The notes: generated by a model from the letters alone, not told the origin. Numbered from the stretch's first letter, positions 37,105-46,312 are shown. The stretch is 64,000 nt of DNA from Petrimonas mucosa (GCF_900095795.1 NZ_LT608328.1:3093001-3157000); one strand, 5' to 3'. Program-made: numbers and translations.

Positions 37105-38071
37105 TAAAGACCTTATAAAAAACGAACTGACTGTAGGAAAGAGAGTTCGCACCACCAACAAGGCCAATAACGAGATCTACATCTTCACCGCTCACGATTC
37201 ACCAAACCTGATGCGGGAAGTAGGGAGGCTGCGAGAGATCGCTTTCCGTTACTACGGTGGGGGAACAGGTCTAGAGGCGGATATCGACAAGTATGACCTG
37301 ATGAAGAATCCGTATCATCAACTCATAGTATGGGACCCCGAAAAAGAGGAGATACTGGGCGGTTACCGATTCATCATGGGCAAACAGGTCGACTTCGACG
37401 AGAAGGGAAAACCGATGCTTGCCACCGCTCATCTGTTGAACTTTTCCGACGACTTTCTGAAAAACTATCTCCCCTATACCGTTGAACTGGGCCGATCGTT
37501 CGTCTCTCTCGAATACCAGTCCACCCTCCACAGCCGCAAGGGCATCTTTGCCCTCGACAACCTGTGGGACGGTTTGGGGGCACTGACAGTAATCGATCCC
37601 TCAATGAAGTACTTTTTCGGAAAAGTAACCATGTACGGGACATACAACAAAGAGGCCAGGAACATGATTCTCTATTTCATGCATCTCCATTTTCCCGATC
37701 CCGACAAGCTGGTGACTCCCATCACGCAGCTTGTCACCAACACCGACATCGATAAGATGAGGCAACTCTTCAAGGGGAAGAGTTTCAAGGAGGATTACCG
37801 GGTGCTGAACAAGGAGGTGCGCAGTTTCGGACTGAATATCCCACCGCTCATCAACGCATACATGGGGTTGTCGCCCTCCATGCGTTTCTTCGGGACATCG
37901 ATCAACGACGAATTTGGCGATGTGGAAGAGTCGGGTATTCTCATCGAGATCAATCAGATCCTGGAGGAGAAAAAGCAACGGCATATCGAATCATACATAA
38001 AATCCAAGCCGAGCAGACGCTTCCTGCTCGGGTTAAGGCAGGCCATTTCCGGAAAAGCGAGAAAGCGATAG
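37079..38071 (+). CDS. glsB: Glycine N-acyltransferase GlsB-like (GNAT/OlsB family)
   Basis: 330 residues from ATG 37079; the open frame extends 12 codons further but would lie inside glsA. N-terminal acyl-homoserine-lactone-synthase-like fold: LREIAFRYYGGGTG (about 53-66), DKYDLMKNPYHQLIVWDPE, ILGGYRFIMG, ELGRSFVSLEYQ. OlsB-family enzymes transfer a 3-hydroxy fatty acid from acyl carrier protein to an amino acid; in Bacteroidetes the acceptor is glycine. With GlsA it makes glycine lipids, linked to stress survival in Bacteroides. Confidence 0.88.
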   Translation: MEKIIDPVDKDLIKNELTVGKRVRTTNKANNEIYIFTAHDSPNLMREVGRLREIAFRYYGGGTGLEADIDKYDLMKNPYHQLIVWDPEKEEILGGYRFIMGKQVDFDEKGKPMLATAHLLNFSDDFLKNYLPYTVELGRSFVSLEYQSTLHSRKGIFALDNLWDGLGALTVIDPSMKYFFGKVTMYGTYNKEARNMILYFMHLHFPDPDKLVTPITQLVTNTDIDKMRQLFKGKSFKEDYRVLNKEVRSFGLNIPPLINAYMGLSPSMRFFGTSINDEFGDVEESGILIEINQILEEKKQRHIESYIKSKPSRRFLLGLRQAISGKARKR

Positions 38072-38128
38072 CCACTTTTTTACGACTTGCCGAAACCAGG
38101 GATGCAACTTCATCTTTGAAGCAAAAAA

Positions 38129-38159
38129 TTTGCATCGATGGAACTAAATGCTACCTTTG
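38129..38159 (+). promoter_or_regulatory. Promoter of the flavodoxin gene
   Basis: TTTG (38129-38132), 19 bases, TACCTTTG (38152-38159): an exact Bacteroidetes-type promoter, about 35 bases before the start codon. Confidence 0.78.
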
Positions 38160-38193
38160 CAGAATCATCATTTAATTAAACGTGTCATATCAT

Positions 38194-38700
38194 ATGAAGT
38201 CAATCGCAATCATATACGGGTCAAGTACGGAGAACACCAAAAGAGCTGCCGAGAAAATCGCTGAAAGGTTATCTGAATACTCTCCCGCTCTGGTAGACAT
38301 CTACGACGGGGATGAAGGGGCATTTCATGCAAACGAGGTTCTGATTCTTGGTGTCTCAACCTGGGGGGTCAAGGATCTGCAAGACGACTGGTCCGACTTC
38401 TACCACAAACTGGAAAAAATGGACCTTACCGGCAAGACCGTAGCCCTCTTCGGGTTGGGTGACTCGTTTATCTATCCCGACTCGTTTGTGGATGCCATGG
38501 GCATCTTGTACGAAACGGTTTCGGAGAGGGGTGCCACAGTCGTAGGTGAAGTTTCGCCCGAAGGGTATCAGTTCGATTTCTCCAGGGCATTGAAGAACGG
38601 TCAGTTTGTAGGGTTACCGCTGGACGAAGACAATGACGCCGACCTCACCGATGAACGGATCGACAAATGGGTGGAGTCGCTGAAGAAATACCTGGATTGA
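38194..38700 (+). CDS. Flavodoxin
   Basis: 168 residues from ATG 38194 (a GTG four codons earlier is less likely because the fold begins MKSIAIIYGSSTENTK). The FMN-phosphate loop YGSSTENTKRA is at about 7-17, and GVSTWGVKDLQDDWSDF and FGLGDSFIYPDSFVDAMG match the two isoalloxazine loops of long-chain flavodoxins. It carries single electrons at low potential in the cytoplasm. It is a single-gene unit with its own promoter; no redox partner gene is adjacent. Confidence 0.96.
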   Translation: MKSIAIIYGSSTENTKRAAEKIAERLSEYSPALVDIYDGDEGAFHANEVLILGVSTWGVKDLQDDWSDFYHKLEKMDLTGKTVALFGLGDSFIYPDSFVDAMGILYETVSERGATVVGEVSPEGYQFDFSRALKNGQFVGLPLDEDNDADLTDERIDKWVESLKKYLD

Positions 38701-38726
38701 CCTGCCGGTAAAGCCTCTTTTCGGTC

Positions 38727-38750
38727 CGGGAGCGCCTTCGGTCGCGCCCG
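38727..38750 (+). terminator. Possible weak terminator hairpin after flavodoxin
   Basis: CGGGAGCG / CGCGCCCG can form an 8-bp stem with one mismatch around a TTCG-containing loop. It is followed by TAAATTGTC, which is a poor T-tract, so the hairpin may only slow RNA decay. Confidence 0.35.
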
Positions 38751-38787
38751 TAAATTGTCATGCTTCAAATCATACAATTGAGAGACT

Positions 38788-40044
38788 ATGTCGACAAACA
38801 GGCTTACCTTAAATGTTCAATCGGAAATCGGGAAGCTGGAAGCGGTGATGCTGCACTACCCAGGTCCCGAAGTGGAGAACATGACGCCCAAAAACGCACA
38901 ACGGGCGCTATACAACGATATTCTCAACCTCGCCATCGCACAGAAGGAGTATGCCCAACTGAAAGGGGTATTGGAGAAATACTCCAGGGTATACGAAGTT
39001 TCCGACCTGCTGGAAAAGGTGGTTGAAATACCCCGACAACGAGCCATACTGCTCCAGAAGATCTGTTCCGCCGAAAAGGTGCAGGATTACTTCGAATATC
39101 TCATGGAGCTCTCCTCGCATCAACTGGCACGGGTATTGATAGAAGGGCTCCCGATGCAGGTGAAGACCTTGACCGACTTTCTGAAGGAGGAGTATTATGC
39201 ATTACAGCCGCTCTACAATTTCTACTTCACACGCGACACGTCGGTGGTCATCGGAAACAGATCACTGGTCTGCAAGATGGCCAATGCTGTCCGCATGCGG
39301 GAGTCGTTCATCATGGATGCGATCTTCAACAGTGGACTTTTTTTCAATACGCAAGTCTCAAATATGTACGACCTGTCGCACAACAACGATCCCGTCACCA
39401 TTGAGGGGGGCGATGTACTGGTTGCACGGGAAGATGTTCTGCTGGTTGGCAGCGGGGCAAGAACCACTCCGCAGGCCATCGACCTGTTGATACGGGAACT
39501 GTGTGGCGAGAAGTCGTGCAGGAAGCATGTCATTGTGCAGCAACTGCCTGAAGCTCCAGAATCTTTTATCCACCTGGATATGGTGTTCACCTTTCTCGAC
39601 AGCAACACCGCCATGGTATACAAACCACTGATTATAAACAGCAATCCCTACAAGACCGTACATATACAGATCGAAAACGGCAGGGTGATCAAGATATCCC
39701 AAACAAACAATATCCCCACTGCACTGAAAAAACTCGGCATGGAGATCGAGCCGGTCATTTGTGGGGGAAAGGCGGACGACTGGGATCAGGAACGGGAGCA
39801 GTGGCACAGCGGGGCCAATTTTCTGGCAATTGCACCCGGGAAGGTACTCTCCTATGCCCGGAACATCAATACGCTGGAAGAGCTGAACAAGAAGGGATTC
39901 GAGATTGTACCGGCCGAAGATGTGATCAATGGAAAAATTGATCTGGAGAGGGTTGGAAAATGTGTGGTAACACTCGATGGATCTGAACTTCCCCGAGGCG
40001 GTGGAGGCCCCAGATGCATGACCATGCCTCTGCGGAGAGGGTAA
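38788..40044 (+). CDS. arcA: Arginine deiminase
   Basis: 418 residues; hydrolyses L-arginine to citrulline and ammonia. Family blocks: KLEAVMLHYPGPEVENM (about 16-32), FTRDTSVVIGN (about 149-159), EGGDVLVAREDVLLVGSGARTT (in part, about 206-227), FIHLDMVFTFLD (about 260-271) and the C-terminal catalytic Cys in RCMTMPLRRG. No ornithine carbamoyltransferase, carbamate kinase or antiporter is beside it, so the classical ATP-producing operon is not here. Its stop is one base from the stop of the convergent phosphatase gene. Confidence 0.96.
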   Translation: MSTNRLTLNVQSEIGKLEAVMLHYPGPEVENMTPKNAQRALYNDILNLAIAQKEYAQLKGVLEKYSRVYEVSDLLEKVVEIPRQRAILLQKICSAEKVQDYFEYLMELSSHQLARVLIEGLPMQVKTLTDFLKEEYYALQPLYNFYFTRDTSVVIGNRSLVCKMANAVRMRESFIMDAIFNSGLFFNTQVSNMYDLSHNNDPVTIEGGDVLVAREDVLLVGSGARTTPQAIDLLIRELCGEKSCRKHVIVQQLPEAPESFIHLDMVFTFLDSNTAMVYKPLIINSNPYKTVHIQIENGRVIKISQTNNIPTALKKLGMEIEPVICGGKADDWDQEREQWHSGANFLAIAPGKVLSYARNINTLEELNKKGFEIVPAEDVINGKIDLERVGKCVVTLDGSELPRGGGGPRCMTMPLRRG

Positions 40045-40045
40045 T

Positions 40046-40738
40046 TTACAAAATTGTCTTTATCTGCTCCAATCTTGAAACGGTGTAAGTAGGTTCAAAT
40101 CCGGCTGGGGAAAGGTTGGCGGGATTAAACCATATCTGCGCAATACGGCTCTGTTGCGCCCCTGTAATATCGGCATCCCAACTGTCACCGATCATTACAG
40201 TCTGGTCGCGTCGGGAGTTGGTATTCTTGAGTGCATAGGTGAAGATCTCCGGATGCGGCTTGTTCACTCCTGCATCCTCCGAAAGGATAATCTTATCGAA
40301 ATAGGGCTTCAGCCCGGAGTTTTCAATCTTCTTGTATTGAACTTCTCTAAAACCGTTACTGAGGATATGCATCCTATACCTCGGTTTCAAGTAATCGAGC
40401 AGATCCAGCGCACCCTCAATCAACCTTGTCTTGTGGGTAGTACGCTCAAGAAAGTCGTCGCTCAACTTCCGGGCATATTCCGGATCGTCAATCCCGAACT
40501 TCCTCACCGGCACCAGAAAGCGCTCCACGATCAGCTCCTCCTTCCGGATCTCCCCCAAACGGTATAAATTCCAGAGATGGTGATTGGAGGGCATATAAAC
40601 GTTGTAATAGTCTTCGAACGTAGGATAAAAACGGCTGTATCCGTAATCCAGATAGATCTCCTCAAGGCACTCCCTGCCGTTCTGGTGTATATCCCACAAC
40701 GTATCGTCCAAATCGATAAAAAGGTTCTTGTAACTCAT
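40046..40738 (-). CDS. HAD-superfamily phosphatase, YjjG/YfnB type
   Basis: 230 residues from ATG 40738 (the longer frame to 40777 adds a non-homologous 13 residues). HAD motif 1 DLDDTLWDIH (about 7-16), motif 2 HILSNGFREVQ, motif 3/4 NKPHPEIFTYAL and GDSWDADITGA. The pattern matches the YjjG/YfnB nucleotidase group, which dephosphorylates non-standard pyrimidine nucleotides. The substrate is inferred from family only. Confidence 0.9.
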   Translation of the reverse strand: MSYKNLFIDLDDTLWDIHQNGRECLEEIYLDYGYSRFYPTFEDYYNVYMPSNHHLWNLYRLGEIRKEELIVERFLVPVRKFGIDDPEYARKLSDDFLERTTHKTRLIEGALDLLDYLKPRYRMHILSNGFREVQYKKIENSGLKPYFDKIILSEDAGVNKPHPEIFTYALKNTNSRRDQTVMIGDSWDADITGAQQSRIAQIWFNPANLSPAGFEPTYTVSRLEQIKTIL

Positions 40739-40768
40739 TATCCGGCAACAATAATCGTAACTCCATCT

Positions 40769-40804
40769 AAAAAGCATCCTGAACGGTAGTAACGTCCAGG
40801 ATGC
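40769..40804 (-). terminator. Rho-independent terminator for the lipoprotein gene
   Basis: Stem GCATCCTG / CAGGATGC extended by ACG/CGT across one mismatch (40774-40804). Read on the minus strand it is followed by TTTTT. It lies 28 bases beyond the stop of the coiled-coil lipoprotein gene and just before the phosphatase start. Confidence 0.75.
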
Positions 40805-40831
40805 ACAATATTATACTCCCCGCTGCTTCAC

Positions 40832-41698
40832 TCAGTTCACCTCAATGATCAGGTATTTGGTGAGGGTCCAGAATCGTTGTGTATCGGTGATATGGAATGT
40901 GAGGTTATCGTTGGCTCCCTTCACAAACTCGTAAGTCCCTTCGGGGTGTGTCGACCAGAGTTTTGCTTTGGGAGCGTACAACGGGATTTCAGTCACCTCG
41001 CGGATGTCAATTTGCAGGAAATAGTCCTTGTTGAAAGTCTCCTGCATCACCCGGGTAGCCTTCAGGAATCCTCCCGAAAGAATCTTCTGCTCTTTCAGTT
41101 CACTGGCTGTCCCGAAAACGTAATAGGCGGTATGCAATGTTTTGTCCTGCTCCCTGATTGTTGCCGACTGCTGTTCGGCATGTTGAGCCAATTCACTGAT
41201 ATCTCCCGACAACTGGGCAATGGTCTCATCCTTCTTGGCCAGTTCGCTCTGCAGGGCGACCAGTCTGGCGGAACTCTCCTGCATCTCCTTGTTTAGCCGG
41301 TCGATCGTATTTTGCATCGATTTCACCTGCTTGTTGCTGGCGGCATATTTCCGGTTCAATTCGGCCAACTGGGTTTTGTTGCGTTTCAGGATCTCCTGAA
41401 TCATCTGGAAATTATCGTTAACTCTCTTCTTGGTATCCTGACTCATCTCGCCATTCTGTGCCGACTGGGTAGAGATATACTTCTCCGCTTCGCGGATCTT
41501 GTCGAAGTTTGCTTCAACTTCACTGATTACGGCCATCATCTCCTGGGTTTCGGCATCCGACGTCCTCAAGACCGTTTCCAATGAATCTCGTTCTGCCAGA
41601 AGTTTCCGATATTCTTCAGACTCGGTTACTTTCTTTCCAGTATTGGTACAAGAGAACAAGACCCCTGCGCCGAGTAATAGAACGAATACTTTTTTCAT
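40832..41698 (-). CDS. Coiled-coil lipoprotein of unknown function
   Basis: 288 residues. A lipoprotein signal ends at LFSC (Cys about 17). Residues about 25-190 are one long heptad-rich coiled coil (KQVKSMQNTIDRLNKEMQE region, LQSELAKKDETIAQLSGDI). A globular C-terminal domain of about 100 residues begins at YYVFGTASELKEQKIL and ends with FHITDTQRFWTLTKYLIIEV. It should be anchored to a membrane and project into the periplasm. Similar proteins are frequent in Bacteroidetes; none that I know has an assigned role. It is a single-gene unit with its own terminator. Confidence 0.8.
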   Translation of the reverse strand: MKKVFVLLLGAGVLFSCTNTGKKVTESEEYRKLLAERDSLETVLRTSDAETQEMMAVISEVEANFDKIREAEKYISTQSAQNGEMSQDTKKRVNDNFQMIQEILKRNKTQLAELNRKYAASNKQVKSMQNTIDRLNKEMQESSARLVALQSELAKKDETIAQLSGDISELAQHAEQQSATIREQDKTLHTAYYVFGTASELKEQKILSGGFLKATRVMQETFNKDYFLQIDIREVTEIPLYAPKAKLWSTHPEGTYEFVKGANDNLTFHITDTQRFWTLTKYLIIEVN

Positions 41699-41774
41699 AA
41701 TTCAATACTTTTATTGTTAATAAACGATTTCAACCCAAAATAGTTTGATTGAGGCGGAAGAGTTCGTCCGTTGT

Positions 41775-42449
41775 CTATACCGATTTTCCTTCCACAACGA
41801 TTACAAACTCGCCTTTGGGTTCGTGGATCTCGAAATGGGCAACAAGTTCCGACAGCTTTCCACGGACAGTCTCCTCGAACTTCTTGGATATCTCCCTTGA
41901 AACTGAGGCTCTTCTCTCCGCACCGAGGAATTCGGCCAGTTGCGCCAACGTCTTTACCACCCGGTAAGGTGATTCATAAAAGATCAATGTTCGCTGCTCC
42001 TCGGCCAGCTCCTTCAGGCGAGTTTGCCGTCCCTTCTTCTGGGGCAGGAAACCTTCAAAACAGAAGCGGTCGTTGGGGAGTCCCGACATCACCAGTGCCG
42101 GGACAAACGCCGTTGCGCCGGGTAGGCACTCCACTTCGATCCCCTCCTCTACACAGGTACGAACCAGTAGAAATCCAGGATCGGAAATTGCGGGCGTACC
42201 GGCATCCGACACAAGCGCCACGGTTTCACCCGCCTTGATGCGCTCGGCAACCTGTTTTGCGGTATGATGTTCGTTGAATTTATGATGCGACTGCATCCTG
42301 GTCTCGATACCGAAATGTTTCAATAGGAAACCGGTTGTCCGGGTATCTTCGGCAAGGATCAGGTCACAACTCTTCAACACCTGAATTGCACGAAACGTCA
42401 TATCGTCAAGGTTTCCGACAGGTGTCGGCACTACCACCAGCTTAGCCAT
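41775..42449 (-). CDS. rsmI: 16S rRNA (cytidine-1402-2'-O)-methyltransferase RsmI
   Basis: 224 residues; adds the 2'-O-methyl to C1402, the same base that RsmH modifies. TP-methylase blocks: VVPTPVGNLDDMTFRAIQVL (about 5-24), ILAEDTRTT (about 33-41), VALVSDAGTPAISDPG (about 76-91), ALVMSGLPNDRFCFEGFLP. At 224 residues it lacks the extra C-terminal domain of E. coli RsmI (286), as is common in this phylum. Confidence 0.96.
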   Translation of the reverse strand: MAKLVVVPTPVGNLDDMTFRAIQVLKSCDLILAEDTRTTGFLLKHFGIETRMQSHHKFNEHHTAKQVAERIKAGETVALVSDAGTPAISDPGFLLVRTCVEEGIEVECLPGATAFVPALVMSGLPNDRFCFEGFLPQKKGRQTRLKELAEEQRTLIFYESPYRVVKTLAQLAEFLGAERRASVSREISKKFEETVRGKLSELVAHFEIHEPKGEFVIVVEGKSV

Positions 42450-42464
42450 GTTGATTACTGCAAA

Positions 42465-43172
42465 CTACTCGAACCCTTTCTTCAGCAGGGCCAGAAAATT
42501 TTTCACCTTCTCATCGTCAAAATCCCACGAGGTCTCTTCCCGTAAATAGCGCTCTACATCCACATAATTGTCGAATGCATTCAATCTGGCCATCATGCCA
42601 TTCATTGCCTCACGATCGTTGTCGAACAGCTCCCGCTGAAAGTAGAAACGGTCGTTCAGGCTCAACCCGCGCCTGATGTCCAGTCTGGGAGAGGGCGCCT
42701 GTATCATGTCGTTCAATGATCGGGGATTTGCAAGTATCTCCTCAACCGGTTTTTCCCGCTTTGGTTTCGAAATCTTGGGATTGGAATAGGAGGGCAAATC
42801 TACACCCTCTGCATATAGATTTTTCCGAGGTGATGCCGGTTCCACCACAGCTTCAATTGACGGCAATCGGGGTTTTTCCGGTTTGACCTCTTCAACAGGC
42901 TTGACCACCTCAACAGGCTTGGCCTCCTCGGCCGATTTTTTATTCTCGCTTTCCGACAGGAACATCAACAGTTTACCCATCTGATGTTTCATCTCTTCTA
43001 TCTGGGACATCTCCAGTTCATGAAGCAGTTTCATCACCTCCTGTCCTGACTGAAATGCTTCACGAAAAAAAGAGAATGAAACGGACTCCTCACGTTTTAT
43101 GGCAGACACCATTGCTTCAAGATTGTGCAATTGGTGAAGCAACTTGTCGATATACTCCTCTTTTCTTTCCAT
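42465..43172 (-). CDS. Conserved Bacteroidetes protein of unknown function
   Basis: 235 residues, no signal peptide or membrane helix. N-terminal 80 residues are helical, likely coiled coil. The middle (about 85-150) is low-complexity, rich in Lys, Glu, Pro and Val (EVVKPVEEVKPEKPR). The last 85 residues form a conserved helical domain (LSLNDRFYFQRELFDNDREAMN, YLREETSWDFDDEKVKNFLALL) that I recognise from other unnamed Bacteroidetes proteins. It lies between the helicase and rsmI genes on the same strand. No function is proposed. Confidence 0.82.
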   Translation of the reverse strand: MERKEEYIDKLLHQLHNLEAMVSAIKREESVSFSFFREAFQSGQEVMKLLHELEMSQIEEMKHQMGKLLMFLSESENKKSAEEAKPVEVVKPVEEVKPEKPRLPSIEAVVEPASPRKNLYAEGVDLPSYSNPKISKPKREKPVEEILANPRSLNDMIQAPSPRLDIRRGLSLNDRFYFQRELFDNDREAMNGMMARLNAFDNYVDVERYLREETSWDFDDEKVKNFLALLKKGFE

Positions 43173-43233
43173 AATTACCCGGTTTGAGCTGTTTTTGTGT
43201 TAAAACGGGATAAATCGACCACAAAAGTAATCA

Positions 43234-44658
43234 TTATTTGTTTGGCTCAATAAAATCGTTTGGCAAATTCACAAGATATAACATTTGTGAACTTCTTGTA
43301 ATTGAAGTGTAAAGCCATCTGTAGAAGTTGTCACCCATGTGCGATTCATTGAGATATCCGAGATCCAGAAAGACGTTTTTCCACTCACCGCCCTGGGCTT
43401 TATGACAGGTTACCGCATACCCGTACTTTACGAGAAGGGCGTTGAAATAAGGATTTTCCTTCACTTTCTTGTATCTTGCACTTTTCCGGGAGATATCTGC
43501 ATAATCTTCCATTACGGCAGTGAAGAGTTGATCGCTCTGTTCACGGGTCAGGCCCGGCACTTCGGTATGCAGGCTGTCGAGGTTGATTTTCGCTTCAAAT
43601 TCCACACCATAATCGTTATGCCGAAGCAGGACATTGCAGAAACGGAATCCATACATCGTTTCCTGACGGCGTACCCGAACCACCTCCACAAATTCACCGT
43701 TGGCCAGAAAGTCGATATCCTCAATCCCGCCAGCCCAATGATAATTGTTTTTCGTGATCATCAGCAGATCCCCAGGAGAAAGCTCCTCCTCACGGTAAAG
43801 GACCCTATTCCTGATCCCATTGTTGTAGGCATTCACCCGTTTGTTGGAGCGTGAGATCACGATGGTCTCCTCAATCCCGTCCCGATGGTAGGCAGACGAA
43901 ATCTCCTCGATAAGTTCGGTGCCAGATATTCGCATCACATCGTTGAAGGCATGAAGATTGATTTTGGGAAACCTCTTCGTATCATTGTTCCGCAAGGCGT
44001 TCCTCAACAGGGTTGCATTCATCAGGATGCCCGAGTTCTCAGATTGCCGCACGATTTCGGTAAGTGTACATGAGACCACCTCCAACAGATAAGAGCTTAT
44101 GGTCTGCTCATCGAGAGCCGGGCTGAACTCTTGCTGTACGGGTGGCAACTGGGCCGTGTCGCCAATCAGCAACAACCGGTTTCCATCGCCCGAATATACA
44201 TACTCTATCAGATCATCCAACAACCTGCCCGAGCCAAAAATGGAAAATTCACGGTTATCGTTGCTGATCATCGAGGCCTCGTCAACAAGAAACAGCGTCT
44301 GTCTATGCCTGTTTTCGGCCAGTGAGAAAACGCCTGGGCCTTCAGTAAATTTATCCATCCGATAAATCTTCTTGTGAACGGTGAATGCGGGCTGACCTGC
44401 ATAAGCAGAGAATACCTTTGCAGCCCTTCCCGTTGGAGCCATCAATACCGTTTTCTGGTTAAACTGCGACATCGTTCTTACCAGACTCCCGATAAGGGAT
44501 GATTTGCCGGTTCCGGCATATCCTTTTAGCAAAAAGAGCTGGTTATTTGATCGCGAATAAAGAAAATCAACTATCTTTGCGATCGCAGCGTATTGATCGG
44601 CAGTAAGATCGAAAGCAAAATTCTCTTTGATTTTTTCGATAAAGTACCGATTTACCAT
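43234..44658 (-). CDS. RecD-like ATP-dependent DNA helicase (superfamily 1)
   Basis: 474 residues. Walker A GYAGTGKSSLIGSLV (about 47-61), Walker B LFLVDEASM (about 125-133), motif III IGDTAQLPPV (about 166-175), and C-terminal UvrD-like motifs VTCHKAQGGEWKNVF (about 421-435) and YTSITRS. It resembles the short RecD2/Pif1-type AAA_30 helicases of Bacteroidetes that lack an N-terminal extension. A role in DNA repair or replication-fork processing is likely. It is divergent from the hypothetical gene at 44773. Confidence 0.92.
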   Translation of the reverse strand: MVNRYFIEKIKENFAFDLTADQYAAIAKIVDFLYSRSNNQLFLLKGYAGTGKSSLIGSLVRTMSQFNQKTVLMAPTGRAAKVFSAYAGQPAFTVHKKIYRMDKFTEGPGVFSLAENRHRQTLFLVDEASMISNDNREFSIFGSGRLLDDLIEYVYSGDGNRLLLIGDTAQLPPVQQEFSPALDEQTISSYLLEVVSCTLTEIVRQSENSGILMNATLLRNALRNNDTKRFPKINLHAFNDVMRISGTELIEEISSAYHRDGIEETIVISRSNKRVNAYNNGIRNRVLYREEELSPGDLLMITKNNYHWAGGIEDIDFLANGEFVEVVRVRRQETMYGFRFCNVLLRHNDYGVEFEAKINLDSLHTEVPGLTREQSDQLFTAVMEDYADISRKSARYKKVKENPYFNALLVKYGYAVTCHKAQGGEWKNVFLDLGYLNESHMGDNFYRWLYTSITRSSQMLYLVNLPNDFIEPNK

Positions 44659-44708
44659 TTTTTTGAGTTATTTTTGTGGTAAATGTAGCACATTTATTAT
44701 TCTTTTTC

Positions 44709-44716
44709 TAAATTTG
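44709..44716 (+). promoter_or_regulatory. -7 element upstream of the 44.8-kb operon
   Basis: TAAATTTG fits TAnnTTTG, 56 bases before the ATG at 44773. No TTTG is present at the expected -33 distance. Confidence 0.45.
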
Positions 44717-44772
44717 TACTCTAAAATCGAAAGTAATATTTCAAAACTAAATAAAAAAATAAAAAGACATCC

Positions 44773-45474
44773 ATGAAAGTTGTAGCAAGAGTGCTTTTAG
44801 TAGCAGCCATTATCCTATTAGTTTTCCTTTGCTGGAAAAGTATTCAGGGTCCTATTGACTTCAATGCGGAGGTAAAACGTCGTGACAACGCAGTTATTCA
44901 ACGACTGGTTGATATCCGCACAACACAGGTTGCTTACCGTGCACAAAAAGGGACATATACGGCCGACTTCAATGAATTGGCCGAGTTCATCAAAAACGGC
45001 AAAGTGGCATCTGTGGCACGGTCGGGAGACCTCACCGAGGAGCAATTGGAAGCTGGGATGACCGAAGCGAAAGCAATGAGTATCATCCGTACCGGAAATG
45101 AAAAAGCAATACGTGCTGCCGGCTTGTGGGACGAAACCAAGAATGCTCCCCAGCTCATGCGTGACTCTATCTTTGCACCTGCTGCTGAAGTACTTTTCCC
45201 GAACAGGAAAATCAATCCCGATTCGTTGGCATATGTTCCTTATGGAAAAGGGGCAAAATTTGAGATGGCGGTTGATTCACTGATAACTGCCTCGGGTTAT
45301 CCGGTACAGGTGTTTGAAGTCAAAACGCCATACACAGTTTATTTGGGAGATTTGGACAAGAAACTGTTGAGCCAGAAAATCCAGGAGGTATTGGATCGTC
45401 CCGGCGACAGATATCCAGGCTTGATGGTGGGTTCACTGAAGGTGGCTAACAACAACGCTGGAAACTGGGAATAA
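44773..45474 (+). CDS. Membrane-anchored conserved protein of unknown function
   Basis: 233 residues. A single N-terminal helix (about 5-23, VLLVAAIILLVFLCW) anchors an otherwise soluble protein. The part after the helix (RRDNAVIQRLVDIRTTQVAYRAQKGTYTADFNELAEFIK) resembles the start of pilin-like or pseudopilin proteins, with a long helix followed by a Phe/Leu loop, but no prepilin peptidase site is seen. It is widespread in Bacteroidales next to the DUF3822 and rsmD genes, as here. No function is known to me. Confidence 0.8.
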   Translation: MKVVARVLLVAAIILLVFLCWKSIQGPIDFNAEVKRRDNAVIQRLVDIRTTQVAYRAQKGTYTADFNELAEFIKNGKVASVARSGDLTEEQLEAGMTEAKAMSIIRTGNEKAIRAAGLWDETKNAPQLMRDSIFAPAAEVLFPNRKINPDSLAYVPYGKGAKFEMAVDSLITASGYPVQVFEVKTPYTVYLGDLDKKLLSQKIQEVLDRPGDRYPGLMVGSLKVANNNAGNWE

Positions 45475-45502
45475 CTTCAGCAGTAAATCGCTGTGAAGAT
45501 CT

Positions 45503-46312
45503 ATGTTTTTACCTGAGAATATTGATTTAGCTCAATCTGAAAAGTATACATTATCCATCCGGCTAATACCGGATGGATTTTCTTTTTGTATCTATTCCAC
45601 CGCCGACAGATCGGTATTTCACTACCAGGAAAAGAGGTTCAGTAAAACCCTCTCCCAGATCGGAAATATCGAGAAAATATTTTTTGAGGTCAATTTTTTC
45701 TCTCATCCATTTCAGAAAGTAGAGGTAACGGTTGTGTCACCCCGATACACCACCGTTCCGGATGCCTATTTCGAAAAAAAGAGAGCCGGCGAACTGTTCA
45801 CATTCAATATACATGGTGAGCATGGAAAGGTGCTGAACAATCTCGTTTCTGAAACTGGATATCACATCCTTTTCGATCTCGACGAGGAGCTCTACTCCTT
45901 CTTGTGCCGCAATCTGTGGAATCCTGCTTTTTACAGCCATCAGGCCAGGCTACACCCCTTTCTCTCCAACTACCGGAATGAGGGGAACCGGAAAAGGTGC
46001 TTTGTGGATTTCCACGACGAGATGGTTTCCGTAACCTGTTTCTACGGAACCAGGCTGCTTTCATCCAATACCTATCCTGCCAGGGAGAGGTATGAGGCGT
46101 TGTTCAATATCGCCAATGTGTGGGAGCATCAATCCCTAGATCAGAATACAGACCTGCTGGTGCTTTCAGGCAATTTGCGGGAGAACAGCGAAAGTGCCGA
46201 TACGCTGCGAAGACTCATAAGAAACGTGGAGGAGCTGAAGCCCGATACTCCGAATGGATATCTCTCTCTTCCTACCGACATCCTTTTGGCATTGAATAGT
46301 GTTGAATCTTAA
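45503..46312 (+). CDS. DUF3822 family protein
   Basis: 269 residues, soluble, no signal peptide. The order of blocks (YTLSIRLIPDGFSFCIYS at the start, FNIHGEHGKVLNNL, KRCFVDFHDEMVSVTCFYGTRLLSSNTYP) fits DUF3822, a Bacteroidetes family with a probable actin/ASKHA-like fold. It lies 15 bases before rsmD and 28 after the membrane-anchored protein; the three probably form an operon. The function is unknown. Confidence 0.85.
   Translation: MFLPENIDLAQSEKYTLSIRLIPDGFSFCIYSTADRSVFHYQEKRFSKTLSQIGNIEKIFFEVNFFSHPFQKVEVTVVSPRYTTVPDAYFEKKRAGELFTFNIHGEHGKVLNNLVSETGYHILFDLDEELYSFLCRNLWNPAFYSHQARLHPFLSNYRNEGNRKRCFVDFHDEMVSVTCFYGTRLLSSNTYPARERYEALFNIANVWEHQSLDQNTDLLVLSGNLRENSESADTLRRLIRNVEELKPDTPNGYLSLPTDILLALNSVES

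Noticed and set aside
38701-38787. tRNA-like gene in the gap after flavodoxin
   Set aside because: There is a GC hairpin with a TTCG loop but no T-arm motif GTTCRANNC, anticodon arm or acceptor stem.
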